Assembly (NCBI RefSeq): GCF_040546685.1
Contig: NZ_JBEPOH010000001.1
Coordinates: 3,348,001 to 3,412,000, forward strand
Reading direction: 5' to 3'
Origin: Variovorax sp. OAS795
Lineage (GTDB): Bacteria; Pseudomonadota; Gammaproteobacteria; Burkholderiales; Burkholderiaceae_C
Length of the DNA: 64,000 bases
Notes under the pieces: model-generated
What the model saw: the letters and a program-made list of their open reading frames with translations, nothing else
Database searches by the model: none
Told to the model about the DNA's origin: nothing
Shown here: positions 1 to 9,233 of the stretch, piece after piece
Position numbering within the stretch: position 1 is the stretch's first letter
Layout: the number at the start of each line of letters is the position of its first letter
Translations under genes and position numbers: made by a program

Positions 1-1016
1 TGTCGCCCGATGGCCGGGTGATGGAGGTGCTCAGCGAGCACCTTTGCCAAGGCTGGCTGGAAGGCTATCTGCTCACTGGGCGGCACGGCTTCTTCTCGTG
101 CTACGAGGCCTTCATCCACATTGTCGATTCGATGTTCAACCAGCATGCCAAGTGGCTCAAGGTGTGCCGCGGCATCGGCTGGCGGCGGCCGATCGCATCG
201 CTCAACTACCTGCTCACCAGCCATGTCTGGCGGCAGGACCACAACGGCTTCAGCCACCAGGACCCGGGCTTCATCGACCATGTGGTGAACAAGAAGGCGG
301 AGGTGGTGCGCGTGTACCTGCCGCCCGATGCCAACACCCTGCTCTCGGTGACCGACCACTGCCTGCGCAGCCGCGACTACGTGAACGTGATCGTGGCCGG
401 CAAGCAGCCCGGACCGCAGTGGCTGGACATCGAATCCGCGGTGCGCCACTGCACGGTCGGCCTCGGCATCTGGACCTGGGCCAGCAACGACGAGGGCTGT
501 GCGCCCGACGTGGTGATGGCCTGTGCCGGCGACGTGCCCACGCTGGAGACCATGGCCGCGGTCGATCTGCTGCGCCGGGAGCTTCCGGACCTCAAGGTGC
601 GCGTGGTGAACGTGGTCGACCTGATGGCGCTGCAATCGCCTGACGCCCACCCGCACGGGCTTTCGGATGCGGACTTCGACGCCATCTTCACGACCGATCG
701 CCCCGTCGTCTTCGCGTTCCACGGCTATCCCTCGCTGATCCATCGGCTGACCTACAAGCGGACCAACCACGGCAACTTCCACGTGCACGGCTACATGGAG
801 GAAGGCACCACCACCACGCCCTTCGACATGACCGTGCTCAACCGGCTGGACCGCTTCCACCTGGCCGCCGATGCGATCGGCCGCGTCGACCGTATTCGCG
901 ACAGCGCGGGCCACGTGCAGCAGCACCTGCGCGACAGGCTGCTCGCGCACCGCGCCTACATCACCGCCCACGGCAAGGACATGCCCGAGATCGCGGACTG
1001 GCGCTGGAAAGCCTGA
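1..1016 (+). CDS. Phosphoketolase, C-terminal part (5' end outside window)
   Basis: This is the last 337 or so residues of a xylulose-5-phosphate/fructose-6-phosphate phosphoketolase, a thiamine-diphosphate enzyme that splits sugar phosphates with inorganic phosphate to give acetyl phosphate. The visible part carries family signatures such as [18 protein letters not shown] near the window start and the C-terminal [20 protein letters not shown]. Full enzymes are about 790 residues, so more than half lies upstream. The reading frame is already open at base 3. It ends 103 bases before the response regulator on the same strand, and no terminator is obvious between them. The family call is firm; substrate preference cannot be judged from this part. 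Confidence 0.93.
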   Translation, partial: SPDGRVMEVLSEHLCQGWLEGYLLTGRHGFFSCYEAFIHIVDSMFNQHAKWLKVCRGIGWRRPIASLNYLLTSHVWRQDHNGFSHQDPGFIDHVVNKKAEVVRVYLPPDANTLLSVTDHCLRSRDYVNVIVAGKQPGPQWLDIESAVRHCTVGLGIWTWASNDEGCAPDVVMACAGDVPTLETMAAVDLLRRELPDLKVRVVNVVDLMALQSPDAHPHGLSDADFDAIFTTDRPVVFAFHGYPSLIHRLTYKRTNHGNFHVHGYMEEGTTTTPFDMTVLNRLDRFHLAADAIGRVDRIRDSAGHVQQHLRDRLLAHRAYITAHGKDMPEIADWRWKA

Positions 1017-1119
1017 GCCCGCGGCATGCACCAAAGGCATGCGCCTGCGCGGTGTGCGTGCTACGCTTGCACGGCCCCAACGATGCCGCGGCGTTCACGC
1101 GCCGCTCCAAGCTTTTCGA

Positions 1120-1860
1120 ATGACACCCGCCTTCCACATCGCGGTCCTCGACGACGAAGTCGACATCACGCAGCTGCTGGCCAACTACCTCCAGAGCCAC
1201 GGTTTCCGCGTGACCCAGCTGCACAACGGCGCATCGCTGATGGCACTGATGGGCACCGATCCGGCGGATCTCGTGCTGCTCGACCTGGGCCTGCCCGGCG
1301 AGGACGGTTTCTCCATTGCGCGCCGCATGCGCGAGAACTGGCGCTGCGGCCTCGTCATCGTCACCGGCCGCGGCGATGCGGTCGACAAGGTGGTGGGGCT
1401 GGAGGTGGGTGCGGACGACTACGTGACCAAGCCCTTCGACCTGCGTGAACTGGTGGCGCGCGTGAAGGCCGTCCTCAGGCGCATGGCGCCCGCCGATGCG
1501 GTGGATGCCACCGTGGCCGCGTCCCCCGTGCCGCCCTCCGCCGACAAGCTCCGCTTCGCCGGATGGCTGCTCGACATCGCCGCGCGCAGCCTCACGAACC
1601 CACAGGGCCAGGCCGTGGCACTCACCGGCGGCGAGTTCGACCTGCTGAGCGCGTTTGCACGGCATCCGGGCCGCGTGCTGTCGCGCGACTTCCTGCTCGA
1701 GCAGACGCGCGGGCGCGAAGCCGCGCCCTTCGACCGCACCGTCGACGTCCAGGTCGGACGTCTGCGCAAGAAGATCGAAGCCGACGCAGACGATCCGCAG
1801 ATCATCAAGTCGGTGCGCGGCGCGGGCTACATCCTGGTTCCGCCGGTCGCCCGCGGCTGA
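1120..1860 (+). CDS. OmpR/PhoB-family response regulator
   Basis: 246 residues. Receiver domain at about 5-120 with the acidic pair in VLDDE, phospho-acceptor Asp55 (LLDLGLPGEDG) and conserved Lys104 (TKPFD). A proline/alanine linker at about 125-145 leads to a winged-helix DNA-binding domain at about 146-245, ending in the typical VGRLRKKIE...VRGAGYIL pattern. The ATG at 1120 is chosen because the receiver fold begins right after it; upstream codons in the frame look non-coding. The hybrid kinase starts 7 bases after the stop codon, so the two are almost certainly one operon and one signalling pair. The input signal and target genes are unknown. Confidence 0.93.
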   Translation: MTPAFHIAVLDDEVDITQLLANYLQSHGFRVTQLHNGASLMALMGTDPADLVLLDLGLPGEDGFSIARRMRENWRCGLVIVTGRGDAVDKVVGLEVGADDYVTKPFDLRELVARVKAVLRRMAPADAVDATVAASPVPPSADKLRFAGWLLDIAARSLTNPQGQAVALTGGEFDLLSAFARHPGRVLSRDFLLEQTRGREAAPFDRTVDVQVGRLRKKIEADADDPQIIKSVRGAGYILVPPVARG

Positions 1861-1867
1861 CACGCCC

Positions 1868-3961
1868 ATGCACACGCCCCCTCCTCCGGTCTCCGCGGCC
1901 TTGCCGGGGCTGCCTTCGGGCGTCGAGGAAAGCAGCGTCTTCCGCTCGCTGTTCGTCTCCTATCCGGACTCTTTGCTGCTGGTGGACCAGGCGGGCCGCA
2001 TCGTGCTGGCCAACCCTTCGGCGGCCACGCTGCTGGGCTATTCAGTCGGCGAACTGGTGGGCCTGAACGTCGACGTGCTGGTGCCCGACAGCATCCGTCC
2101 GCGCCACGCTTCCTACCGCGAAGCCTACGGCCGCGCGCCGCGCGCCAGGCCCATGGGCACGCAGATGGAACTGGTCGCCAAGCGCAAGGACGGCAGCGAG
2201 GTGATGGTCGAGATCGCGCTCAGCCCGCTGCAAAGCCAGGGCCTGCCGTTCGTGGTGGCGGCTATCCGGGACATCGGCGCCTATCCGCGCGTGAAGCAGG
2301 CGCTGCAACGTGCGCGCTACAGCGACTACCTCGCGCAACTGGGCCGGCTGGCCGTCGATACGCGCGACCTCCAGGTGGTGCTCGACCACGCGCCCGCCAT
2401 GGCCGCGGAAGCGCTGGAGGTCGAGGTCGCCATGGTGCTGCTGCTCGACGAAAGCCGGCTCGAGTTCCGCGTCGCGAGCGGCGTCGGCCTGGTGTCCGGC
2501 GAAGAAATCGGCGCCCGCATTGCCAGCCACGCGAACACGCCGCCCGGGTTCGTGTTCGCAGAAGGCGCGCCGGTGGTGGTGGCCGACTTTGCCGACGAGC
2601 GCCGCTTCGCGGTGCCGCAGGCGTACCTCGATGCCGGGCTGGTCAGTGCGCTGGCCGTGCCTTTCTATGACCGCGGCCGCTTCATCGGCGTGCTGACCGT
2701 GCGCTCGCGCGAGGCCAGGCGCTTTGGCGACGAGGAACTCCGGTTCCTGGAGTCGCTGTCGAACCTGCTGGCCACCAGCCTGCAGCGCGTGCAGACCGAA
2801 GAGGCGCTCAGCCACGCGCAGCGGCTCGAAAGCGTCGGCCAGCTCACCGGCGGCATCGCGCATGATTTCAACAACCTGCTCACCGTCATCCAGGGCAACC
2901 TGCAGGTGCTGGAGGAACTGCCCGCCATCGCCGAAGACGGCTATGCGCAGCAGCTGGTGGGCGCCGCGGCGCGCGCTTCGCGGCGCGGCGCCGAACTCAC
3001 CGGCAAGCTGCTGGCGTTTTCGCGCCGGCAGATGTTGCAGCCGCACGCGGTGGACACCCATGCGATGCTGCATTCGCTGGCCGACATGCTGCGGCGCACG
3101 CTCGACCAGCGCATCGGCATCTCGATCGACAGCGCAACGGATTGTCCGCCGGTGCTTGCCGACCCGGGACAGCTCGAATCGGCGCTGCTGAACATCGCCA
3201 TCAATGCGCGGGATGCCATGCCCGACGGCGGCACGCTGCACTTTCGCGCCGAAGCCTGCGGCGCGCTGCCGCCCGAAGTGCACAACGAGCTGAGCGACCG
3301 CGACGCGCATGGCAGCTTCGTCGCCATCTCGATCACCGACAGCGGCACCGGGATGACCGAGGAAGTGAAGGAGCGCGCGTTCGAGCCCTTCTTCACCACC
3401 AAGGAAGCCGGCCGCGGCACCGGCCTCGGCCTGAGCACGGTGTACGGCTTCGTGAAGCAATCGAAGGGCGCCATCGCCATCGCCAGCCGGCCGGGCGCCG
3501 GCACCACGGTGACACTTTTCCTGCCGCAGCTGGACGAGCCAGCGGCTGCGGCCACGGAAGAGGACGACGTCGAACAGGCGATTCCGCCCGGCCTGCGCGT
3601 GATGCTGGTGGAGGACGACCCCGAGGTGCGCAAGGTCGTGCACACATTCCTCTCCACGCTCGGCTGCAGCGTGGCCGCGGCCAGCAATGCCGAAGAGGCC
3701 CTGATCCGCATGGAAACCGATGCTGGCGCCTTCGACCTGCTGCTGAGCGACATCGCGCTCGGCGCCGGCATGCGCGGCACGCGGCTCGCCGCCGAAGCGC
3801 AGCAGCGTTTTCCGGACCTGGCGATCCTGCTCATGTCCGGCTTCTCGTCGGAATTGCTGGACGCCGACCGCGAAGTGCCGCAGAGCTGGGAACTGCTGCG
3901 CAAGCCCTACACGCGCGCCGAGCTGGCGCGCGCCATGGGCCGCGTGCTTTCGCACCCCTAG
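1868..3961 (+). CDS. Hybrid sensor histidine kinase (PAS-GAF-HisKA-HATPase-receiver)
   Basis: 697 residues, no membrane segment, so probably cytoplasmic. Order: PAS at about 18-140 (FRSLFVSYPDSLLLVDQAGRIVLAN begins it), GAF at about 160-310, dimerisation helix with phospho-acceptor His332 (GGIAHDFNNLL), ATPase domain at about 430-555 with the FFTTKEAGRGTGLGLS region, and a C-terminal receiver at about 570-690 with Asp628 (LLLSDIALGAG). The HDFNNLL form of the H-box is typical of kinases that carry their own receiver. It is paired with the OmpR regulator just upstream. PAS and GAF could bind a small ligand or cofactor; nothing visible proves a haem or flavin. Its 3' end faces the cbb3 operon. 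Confidence 0.92.
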   Translation: MHTPPPPVSAALPGLPSGVEESSVFRSLFVSYPDSLLLVDQAGRIVLANPSAATLLGYSVGELVGLNVDVLVPDSIRPRHASYREAYGRAPRARPMGTQMELVAKRKDGSEVMVEIALSPLQSQGLPFVVAAIRDIGAYPRVKQALQRARYSDYLAQLGRLAVDTRDLQVVLDHAPAMAAEALEVEVAMVLLLDESRLEFRVASGVGLVSGEEIGARIASHANTPPGFVFAEGAPVVVADFADERRFAVPQAYLDAGLVSALAVPFYDRGRFIGVLTVRSREARRFGDEELRFLESLSNLLATSLQRVQTEEALSHAQRLESVGQLTGGIAHDFNNLLTVIQGNLQVLEELPAIAEDGYAQQLVGAAARASRRGAELTGKLLAFSRRQMLQPHAVDTHAMLHSLADMLRRTLDQRIGISIDSATDCPPVLADPGQLESALLNIAINARDAMPDGGTLHFRAEACGALPPEVHNELSDRDAHGSFVAISITDSGTGMTEEVKERAFEPFFTTKEAGRGTGLGLSTVYGFVKQSKGAIAIASRPGAGTTVTLFLPQLDEPAAAATEEDDVEQAIPPGLRVMLVEDDPEVRKVVHTFLSTLGCSVAAASNAEEALIRMETDAGAFDLLLSDIALGAGMRGTRLAAEAQQRFPDLAILLMSGFSSELLDADREVPQSWELLRKPYTRAELARAMGRVLSHP

Positions 3962-3986
3962 CTGCCAGCCTGCCCGGGCGGCAGCT

Positions 3987-4691
3987 TCAGCTGCACCAGG
4001 CCTCGATCTGGTGCGCCATATCCAGCCACAGCGCCCGCAGCGCCATGGCTGCGAGCAATGCGCCGGCCAGGCGCGCGCCCCACGCCTGCGGCACCGCGCC
4101 GCCGCTCCACCTGAGCCTTTGCCAGAGCCATGGCGCGAGCAACAGCGAAAGGCCGCTGCCGATGGCGAACAGCAGCATCGCGAGCCCACCTTGCAGCGGC
4201 CCGTTGCCCAGGCTCGCCAGCAGCAGCGCCGAATAGAGCAGCCCGCAGGGCATCGCCACCCAGAGTGCACCGGTCGCAAGCATGCCGAGGGGCGAGCTTC
4301 CGGCCAGCGGGCGCAGGCGGCCTTCGAGCGTGCGGCCGATGCGTTGCGCCCACACCGGCTGCCGGCCCGCCACGGCCAGCACGGCGCCCCAGGCGAACAC
4401 GAACACATGCAGCAGCATCCAAAGCGGCCTGAGCGCCGCCACCTGCGTGCCGGCTTGTGCCAGGCTGTCGACGCTCGCCGCCGCCATGGCGCCCGCCGCG
4501 GCATAGCTTGCGATGCGGCCCAGGTGGAACGCCGCCTGCGCGGGCAGCGCCATGCCGCCGGCCGCGCGGCCCGAAGCCGGTGCGGGCACGATGCGGATCA
4601 CGGCAGCCGATGCCGCGCCGCACATGGCCACGCAGTGCGGCCCGCCTGCGAGGCCCATCAACAAGGCAGCCATGACCAGCCCGGTCTGCAT
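3987..4691 (-). CDS. Sulfite exporter TauE/SafE-type membrane protein of the cbb3 cluster
   Basis: 234 residues with about six hydrophobic segments. The start MQTGLVMAALLMGLAGGPHC and the GGPHCVAMCG motif are typical of the DsbD_2/UreH-like transmembrane family commonly found beside cbb3 oxidase assembly genes and annotated as TauE/SafE. A second conserved motif, WVAMPCGLLYSAL, lies in the middle. The gene begins 4 bases after hemN ends and is the last gene of the leftward cco operon. Metal or redox transport for oxidase maturation is the usual inference from neighbours; the exact substrate is not established by the sequence. Confidence 0.85.
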   Translation of the reverse strand: MQTGLVMAALLMGLAGGPHCVAMCGAASAAVIRIVPAPASGRAAGGMALPAQAAFHLGRIASYAAAGAMAAASVDSLAQAGTQVAALRPLWMLLHVFVFAWGAVLAVAGRQPVWAQRIGRTLEGRLRPLAGSSPLGMLATGALWVAMPCGLLYSALLLASLGNGPLQGGLAMLLFAIGSGLSLLLAPWLWQRLRWSGGAVPQAWGARLAGALLAAMALRALWLDMAHQIEAWCS

Positions 4692-4695
4692 GTGT

Positions 4696-6117
4696 TCAGA
4701 CCACGCGCGAAAAGCGCGTGCGGTTCTCGCGGCAATACCGGTCGAACACCATCGCGATGGCGCGCACCACGAACCATCCCTCCGGCGTCACCTCGATGTC
4801 ATGGTCGGTGACCCGCACCAGCCCCTCGGCCGCCAGCGGACCCAGCGCTGCGAACTCGGTGGCGAAGTAGTGCCGGAAGTCGATCCGGTGCGCATCGCCC
4901 ATGGCGTCGAAGCCGACATGCCCCCTGCACATCAGCGCCATGATCACGTCGCGCCGCAGCACGTCGTCGCGGGTGAGCGCAAGGCCGCGAACCACGGGCA
5001 GGCGGCCCTGGTCGAGCAGATCGTAGTAGGCCTCGATGGTCTTGGCGTTCTGGCTGTAGGTGGCGCCGACGCGGCCGATGGCTGAAACACCGAGCGCCAC
5101 CAGGTCGCCGCCCGGCTGTGTGCTGTAGCCCTGGAAGTCGCGGTGCAGCCGCCCTTCCCGCCTGGCGACCGCGAGCGGGTCGTCGGGCAGCGCGAAGTGG
5201 TCCATGCCGATGTAGACGTAACCGGCCTCGGTGAGCGTTGCGATGGCGCGCGCGAGCATCCGCACCCGCGCTGCTGCATCGGGCAGGTCTTCTGCCGCGA
5301 TGCGCCGCTGCGGCTTGAAGCGCTCGGGCAGGTGCGCATAGGCATAGAGCGCGATGCGGTCGGGCCGCAGCTCGCAGACCTGCGCCATCGTGCGGTCGAA
5401 CGACGCGTCGTCCTGGCGCGGCAGGCCGTAGATCAGGTCGACGTTGATCGAGCAGAAGCCCAGCGCGCGGGCCTCGGCCATCAGGTCGAACACCTGGCGT
5501 GCCGGCTGGATCCGGTGCACGGCCTTCTGCACGTCGGGATCGAAGTCCTGCACGCCGAAGCTCAGGCGGTTGAAACCCAGCGACGCCAGGTGTGCGAGCC
5601 GCGCCGCGTCGACGGTGCGCGGATCGATCTCGATGGACTGCTCGCCGCCGGGAAGAAAGACGAAGGCCCCGCGCAGCATCGCGAGGAGCTGGCCCAGTTC
5701 GGCGTCGTTCAGGAACGTCGGCGTGCCGCCGCCCAGGTGCAGCTGGCTCACGGCGGTGCCGCGCCCCAGCTGCGCCACCTGAAGGCGGATCTCGCGCGCC
5801 AGGTAGGCGAGGTACTGCGTGCCTTTCTCGTGATGCCGCGTCACGATCTTGTTGCACGCGCAGTAGTAGCACAGCGATTCGCAGAACGGAATGTGCACGT
5901 ACAGCGACAGCGGCGCCGCGGACGCGCCCGCGTCGCGCCGGCCTTGCAGCGCAAGCGCGTAGTCGTCGGCATCGAAGGCTTCGACGAAGCGGTCGGCCGT
6001 CGGGTAGGAGGTGTAGCGCGGACCCGCGACGTCGAACTGGCGAAGCAAGGCGGCCGGCAGGGGCGCCGCATCGTGAACAGGGGCGCAGCCGGCAAAGGCG
6101 GTGGAAGACGAAGTCAT
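4696..6117 (-). CDS. hemN: Oxygen-independent coproporphyrinogen III dehydrogenase
   Basis: 473 residues. A radical-SAM enzyme that converts coproporphyrinogen III to protoporphyrinogen IX without oxygen, giving haem under low oxygen. The radical-SAM cluster motif is C79-x3-C83-x2-C86, with the extra Cys88 that marks true HemN (HIPFCESLCYYCACNK). LHLGGGTPTF and SFGVQDFDP are further family signatures. The start at MTSSS overlaps the upstream 83-residue membrane protein by ATGA. Placement at the end of the cbb3 operon fits a need for anaerobic haem synthesis alongside a haem-rich oxidase, and implies control from the same FNR-type promoter. Confidence 0.96.
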   Translation of the reverse strand: MTSSSTAFAGCAPVHDAAPLPAALLRQFDVAGPRYTSYPTADRFVEAFDADDYALALQGRRDAGASAAPLSLYVHIPFCESLCYYCACNKIVTRHHEKGTQYLAYLAREIRLQVAQLGRGTAVSQLHLGGGTPTFLNDAELGQLLAMLRGAFVFLPGGEQSIEIDPRTVDAARLAHLASLGFNRLSFGVQDFDPDVQKAVHRIQPARQVFDLMAEARALGFCSINVDLIYGLPRQDDASFDRTMAQVCELRPDRIALYAYAHLPERFKPQRRIAAEDLPDAAARVRMLARAIATLTEAGYVYIGMDHFALPDDPLAVARREGRLHRDFQGYSTQPGGDLVALGVSAIGRVGATYSQNAKTIEAYYDLLDQGRLPVVRGLALTRDDVLRRDVIMALMCRGHVGFDAMGDAHRIDFRHYFATEFAALGPLAAEGLVRVTDHDIEVTPEGWFVVRAIAMVFDRYCRENRTRFSRVV

Positions 6118-6365
6118 TGCGGATGCTCGGGAAGTTCGCGCGGCGGCGGCATGGCCAGCAAGGCAGTGAATGCGCTGGAAGCTGCCGCCATGGCCCAGAA
6201 GACGAAGAACGCGAGGGTGTAGATCCCCTGGCGCGACATGCGCAGTGCGTCGCCGCCCCAGTGCAGATCGGACGGATCGACCATCGCGAAGACCAGGATC
6301 TCGATCGCGCAGGCCAGCAGGAACGCCGGCCACAGCACGCCGATGAGCTGCCGCGACCCGGTCAT
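6114..6365 (-). CDS. Small two-helix membrane protein between ccoH and hemN
   Basis: 83 residues, MTGSRQLIGVLW at the start. Two hydrophobic stretches (about residues 7-27 and 48-70) flank a short polar loop, and the C-terminus is proline-rich. The ATG overlaps the ccoH stop (ATGA) and the gene's own stop overlaps the hemN start (ATGA), so it is translationally coupled on both sides. I do not recognise a named family. The tight coupling inside the cbb3 assembly operon suggests a role in oxidase biogenesis or in haem or electron delivery, but that is inference from position. Confidence 0.8.
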   Translation of the reverse strand: MTGSRQLIGVLWPAFLLACAIEILVFAMVDPSDLHWGGDALRMSRQGIYTLAFFVFWAMAAASSAFTALLAMPPPRELPEHPQ

Positions 6366-6661
6366 GGCCTGGCCTCTCGGCGCGGCACGGGCACGGCCTC
6401 TTCGGGCGTGGCCGCATGGTTCCTCCCGGAGACGGCGGGCATGAGCTTCTTGTCCGCCAGCGACCGGTTGATCTCGACGCCGCGGCGGTAGTAGTCCTGC
6501 GACACCAGCGGATCCTGGCTCCCCCATGCGATCCAGAAGGTCACGAAGCTCGCGACCACCACCAGTGCCGGGCCGGCGATCACCATCCAGAGCAGCGGAT
6601 AGCGCCACCAAGGTTTCTCGGCGGGGGTCGTCATGCGTACTTTTCTTGCAGCTGCGTTCAT
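6362..6661 (-). CDS. ccoH: FixH/CcoH family protein
   Basis: 99 residues from the ATG at 6661, which has a strong AAGGAG ribosome site eight bases upstream; a second ATG at 6634 (MTTPAEKPWW) would give 90 residues. One transmembrane helix (WWRYPLLWMVIAGPALVVVA) is followed by the family motif QDYYRRGVEINR. CcoH/FixH proteins help assemble cbb3 oxidase and stay bound to it. It begins 10 bases after ccoG and overlaps the following small membrane protein gene by 4 bases. Confidence 0.88.
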   Translation of the reverse strand: MNAAARKVRMTTPAEKPWWRYPLLWMVIAGPALVVVASFVTFWIAWGSQDPLVSQDYYRRGVEINRSLADKKLMPAVSGRNHAATPEEAVPVPRREARP

Positions 6662-6671
6662 TCCAACTCCT

Positions 6672-8132
6672 TCAGCGCGGCACCAGGAACACCGCTTTTT
6701 CGGACACCCGCACGCCGCTGTCCTCGTCGCGGATGTCGAAGTGCACCGCGTGCGAGCCGGCCGGCACCACGCCATAGGGCACCTGCAGGCGCACGGCGAC
6801 CCAGCGCGACTGGGCCGCGTCGACGGTGATGCGCTCGTCGGGCGAGACGCGGAGGCCTTCGATGCCGTGCGCGGCAATGCGGTAGTGGCGGGCTTCCTCG
6901 GTGGCGTTCATGACCTGCAGGCGGTAGACGTTCTCGAGCAGGCCGCCCTCGACGATGCGGGCCAGGGACGCGCGGTCGCGCACCACGTCCACCTTCAGCG
7001 GCGTGCGTGCGACGAGGCTGGCCAGGAGCCCCGCCACCAGCAGCGCCAGGATGGCGCTGTAGACCAGCACGCGCGGACGCAGCACGCGGCGAAGCAGCTG
7101 GCGGCGCGTCCAGCCGGCCTCCATGCCGTTCTGCGTGTCGTAGCGGATCAGCCGCGGTGCATAGGCCATCTTCTGCATCACCGTGTCGCAGGCGTCCACG
7201 CAAAGGCCGCAGCCGATGCATTCGTACTGCAGGCCCTCGCGGATGTCGATGCCGGTCGGGCACACCTGCACGCAAAGCCCGCAGTCGATGCAGTCGCCCA
7301 GTGCCATGCTGCGCGGATCGGGGCCCTTGCGCCGCGGTGCGCGCGGCTCGCCGCGCTTCGGGTCGTAGGTGACGATGAGCGTGTCGCGGTCGAACATGGC
7401 GCTCTGGAAGCGCGCATAGGGGCACATGTACTTGCAGACCTGCTCGCGCATGAAGCCCGCGTTGCCGTAGGTTGCAAAGCCGTAGAAGAAGACCCAGAAC
7501 ACCTCCCACGAGCCCATGCGGGTCTGCAGGAAGGCCAGGCCCAGGTCGCGGATGGGCGTGAAGTAGCCCACGAAGGTGAAGCCGGTCCACAGCGCGATGC
7601 CGATCCACACCAGGTGCTTGAACCACTTCTTCACCAGCTTCTCGAGCGACATGGGTTCGGTGTCCAGCCGCATGCGCGCCGTGCGGTTGCCCTCGATCTT
7701 GTGCTCCACCCACATGAAGATCTCGGTGTAGACCGTCTGCGGACACGCGTAGCCGCACCACAGCCGCCCGGCCACGGCGGTAAAGAGAAAAAGCGCCAGC
7801 GCACTGACCACCAGCAGGCCCGAGAGGTAGATCAGGTCCTGCGGGTAGAGCACCAGCCCGAAGATGTAGAAGCGCCGCGCCGCCAGGTCGAACAGCACCA
7901 GCTGCCGCTCGCCCCACTCGGCCCACGGCAGGCCGTAGAACACCAGCTGCGTCAGGAACACCATGGCCCAGCGCCAGCGCGCGAACATGCCGCGCACGGT
8001 GCGCGGATAGATCTTCTTCGTGGCTTCGTACAGGCCTTGCGCGTCGCCGTCGGCCGAAGCGATGGGAATGACCTTGCGCGCGCCCGGGCGGTCGACAGGT
8101 GCCGGTGCGGAGACGGGGGCGGAGGAATCCAT
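6672..8132 (-). CDS. ccoG: Cytochrome c oxidase accessory protein CcoG (RdxA/FixG)
   Basis: 486 residues. A membrane iron-sulfur protein needed for cbb3 oxidase assembly and thought to handle copper reduction. Visible: about five transmembrane segments, the motif AGRLWCGYACPQTVYTE, and two 4Fe-4S binding motifs at about residues 275-325 (CIDCGLCVQVCP and CIGCGLCVDAC). An Ig-like C-terminal domain follows the last helix, as in the FixG family. It starts 18 bases after ccoP and precedes ccoH, the classic FixGH order. Length matches the family. Confidence 0.96.
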   Translation of the reverse strand: MDSSAPVSAPAPVDRPGARKVIPIASADGDAQGLYEATKKIYPRTVRGMFARWRWAMVFLTQLVFYGLPWAEWGERQLVLFDLAARRFYIFGLVLYPQDLIYLSGLLVVSALALFLFTAVAGRLWCGYACPQTVYTEIFMWVEHKIEGNRTARMRLDTEPMSLEKLVKKWFKHLVWIGIALWTGFTFVGYFTPIRDLGLAFLQTRMGSWEVFWVFFYGFATYGNAGFMREQVCKYMCPYARFQSAMFDRDTLIVTYDPKRGEPRAPRRKGPDPRSMALGDCIDCGLCVQVCPTGIDIREGLQYECIGCGLCVDACDTVMQKMAYAPRLIRYDTQNGMEAGWTRRQLLRRVLRPRVLVYSAILALLVAGLLASLVARTPLKVDVVRDRASLARIVEGGLLENVYRLQVMNATEEARHYRIAAHGIEGLRVSPDERITVDAAQSRWVAVRLQVPYGVVPAGSHAVHFDIRDEDSGVRVSEKAVFLVPR

Positions 8133-8150
8133 GATGAACGACCGGCGGCC

Positions 8151-9062
8151 TCAGGGCCCGGCGACGGGGTTGGAAAGGCCCCAGACATAGGAAGCGAGCA
8201 GCTTGATCTGCGCCTCGGTCAGGCGGCCTTCCTGCGGCGGCATCTCGCTGTGCTTGCCGGCATTGACGATCTGCACGATCGCAGCCTCGCCATAGCCGTG
8301 CAGCCAGACCTTGTCGCTGAGGTTGGGCGCGCCCACGGCCTGGTTGCCGACACCGCCGATGCCGTGGCAGGCAGCGCACACGGTGAACTTCGACTTGCCC
8401 AGGCCCGCGCGCACCGAGTCGTGCGGCGCGCCCGACAGGCTCAGCACGTAGTTCGCCAGGTTCTTCACCTCGTCCTGGGTACCGACCGCGGCCGCCAGCG
8501 GCGGCATCATGCCGATGCGACCCTTGGTGATGGTCTCGGCGATCTTCTCGGGCGTGCCGCCGTGCAGCCAGTCCTTGTCGGTCAGGTTGGGAAAGCCCTT
8601 GCTGCCGCGCGCGTCGGAGCCGTGGCATTGGGAGCAGTTGTTCATGAACAGCCGCTCGCCGATGGCCATGGCCTTGGGTTCGCGCGCAACGTCTTCCATC
8701 GGCATGCCGGCGTAGCTCGCGTAGACCGGCGCCAGCGCCTGGTTGGCCTTGTCGACTTCGGCGTCGTACTCGCTCCGGGTGCTCCAGCCGGCCTGGCCGC
8801 TGAAGCTGCCGAGGCCCGGAAAGACCACCAGGTAGCCGACCGAAAAGATGATGGTCAGCACGAACAGGCCGACCCACCACAGGGGCAGCGGGTTGTTGGA
8901 TTCGCGCAGGTCCTCGTCCCAGACATGGCCGGTGGTGTTGTCCGCATCGGAGGCCACGCGCTTGCGCGCCGTGAGCCACAGCAGCAGCGCGCACCCGAGG
9001 ATGCTCAGCACCGTGCCGGCGGCGACGTAGTTGGACCAGAAATTGTTGATGAAATCGCTCAT
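8151..9062 (-). CDS. ccoP: cbb3-type cytochrome c oxidase subunit III (dihaem c)
   Basis: 303 residues. The dihaem cytochrome c subunit that passes electrons from the periplasm to CcoO and CcoN. Two haem c motifs are seen: C143-SQ-C146-H147 and C229-AA-C232-H233. Two hydrophobic helices at about 13-32 and 62-82 come before the periplasmic haem domains; the short N-terminal domain FPGLGSFSGQAGW is typical of CcoP. The start MSDFINNFW lies 17 bases after the ccoQ stop. Confidence 0.96.
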   Translation of the reverse strand: MSDFINNFWSNYVAAGTVLSILGCALLLWLTARKRVASDADNTTGHVWDEDLRESNNPLPLWWVGLFVLTIIFSVGYLVVFPGLGSFSGQAGWSTRSEYDAEVDKANQALAPVYASYAGMPMEDVAREPKAMAIGERLFMNNCSQCHGSDARGSKGFPNLTDKDWLHGGTPEKIAETITKGRIGMMPPLAAAVGTQDEVKNLANYVLSLSGAPHDSVRAGLGKSKFTVCAACHGIGGVGNQAVGAPNLSDKVWLHGYGEAAIVQIVNAGKHSEMPPQEGRLTEAQIKLLASYVWGLSNPVAGP

Positions 9063-9079
9063 CGCGGGGCCCTCTTGTT

Positions 9080-9220
9080 TCAGTCCTGCTCGAACGGCAG
9101 ATGGGCGGCTTCCTCGAAGCGCGAGGCATTGCGCCGGGCGTAGGCCCAGGCCACGATGCCGAGGAAGAGCGCGAAGCACAGCACGGTGGCGGCAACGCGC
9201 AAGGTGGTCAGATCGATCAT
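9080..9220 (-). CDS. ccoQ: cbb3-type oxidase small subunit CcoQ
   Basis: 46 residues: MIDLTTLRVAATVLCFALFL, then an acidic tail EEAAHLPFEQD. One transmembrane helix and the length both match CcoQ/FixQ, the stabilising subunit. AAGGAG lies upstream of the ATG, and the gene begins 13 bases after ccoO ends. Sequence similarity in this family is always weak, so size, topology and position between ccoO and ccoP carry the call. Confidence 0.92.
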   Translation of the reverse strand: MIDLTTLRVAATVLCFALFLGIVAWAYARRNASRFEEAAHLPFEQD

Positions 9221-9233
9221 GGTCGGGAGCTCC

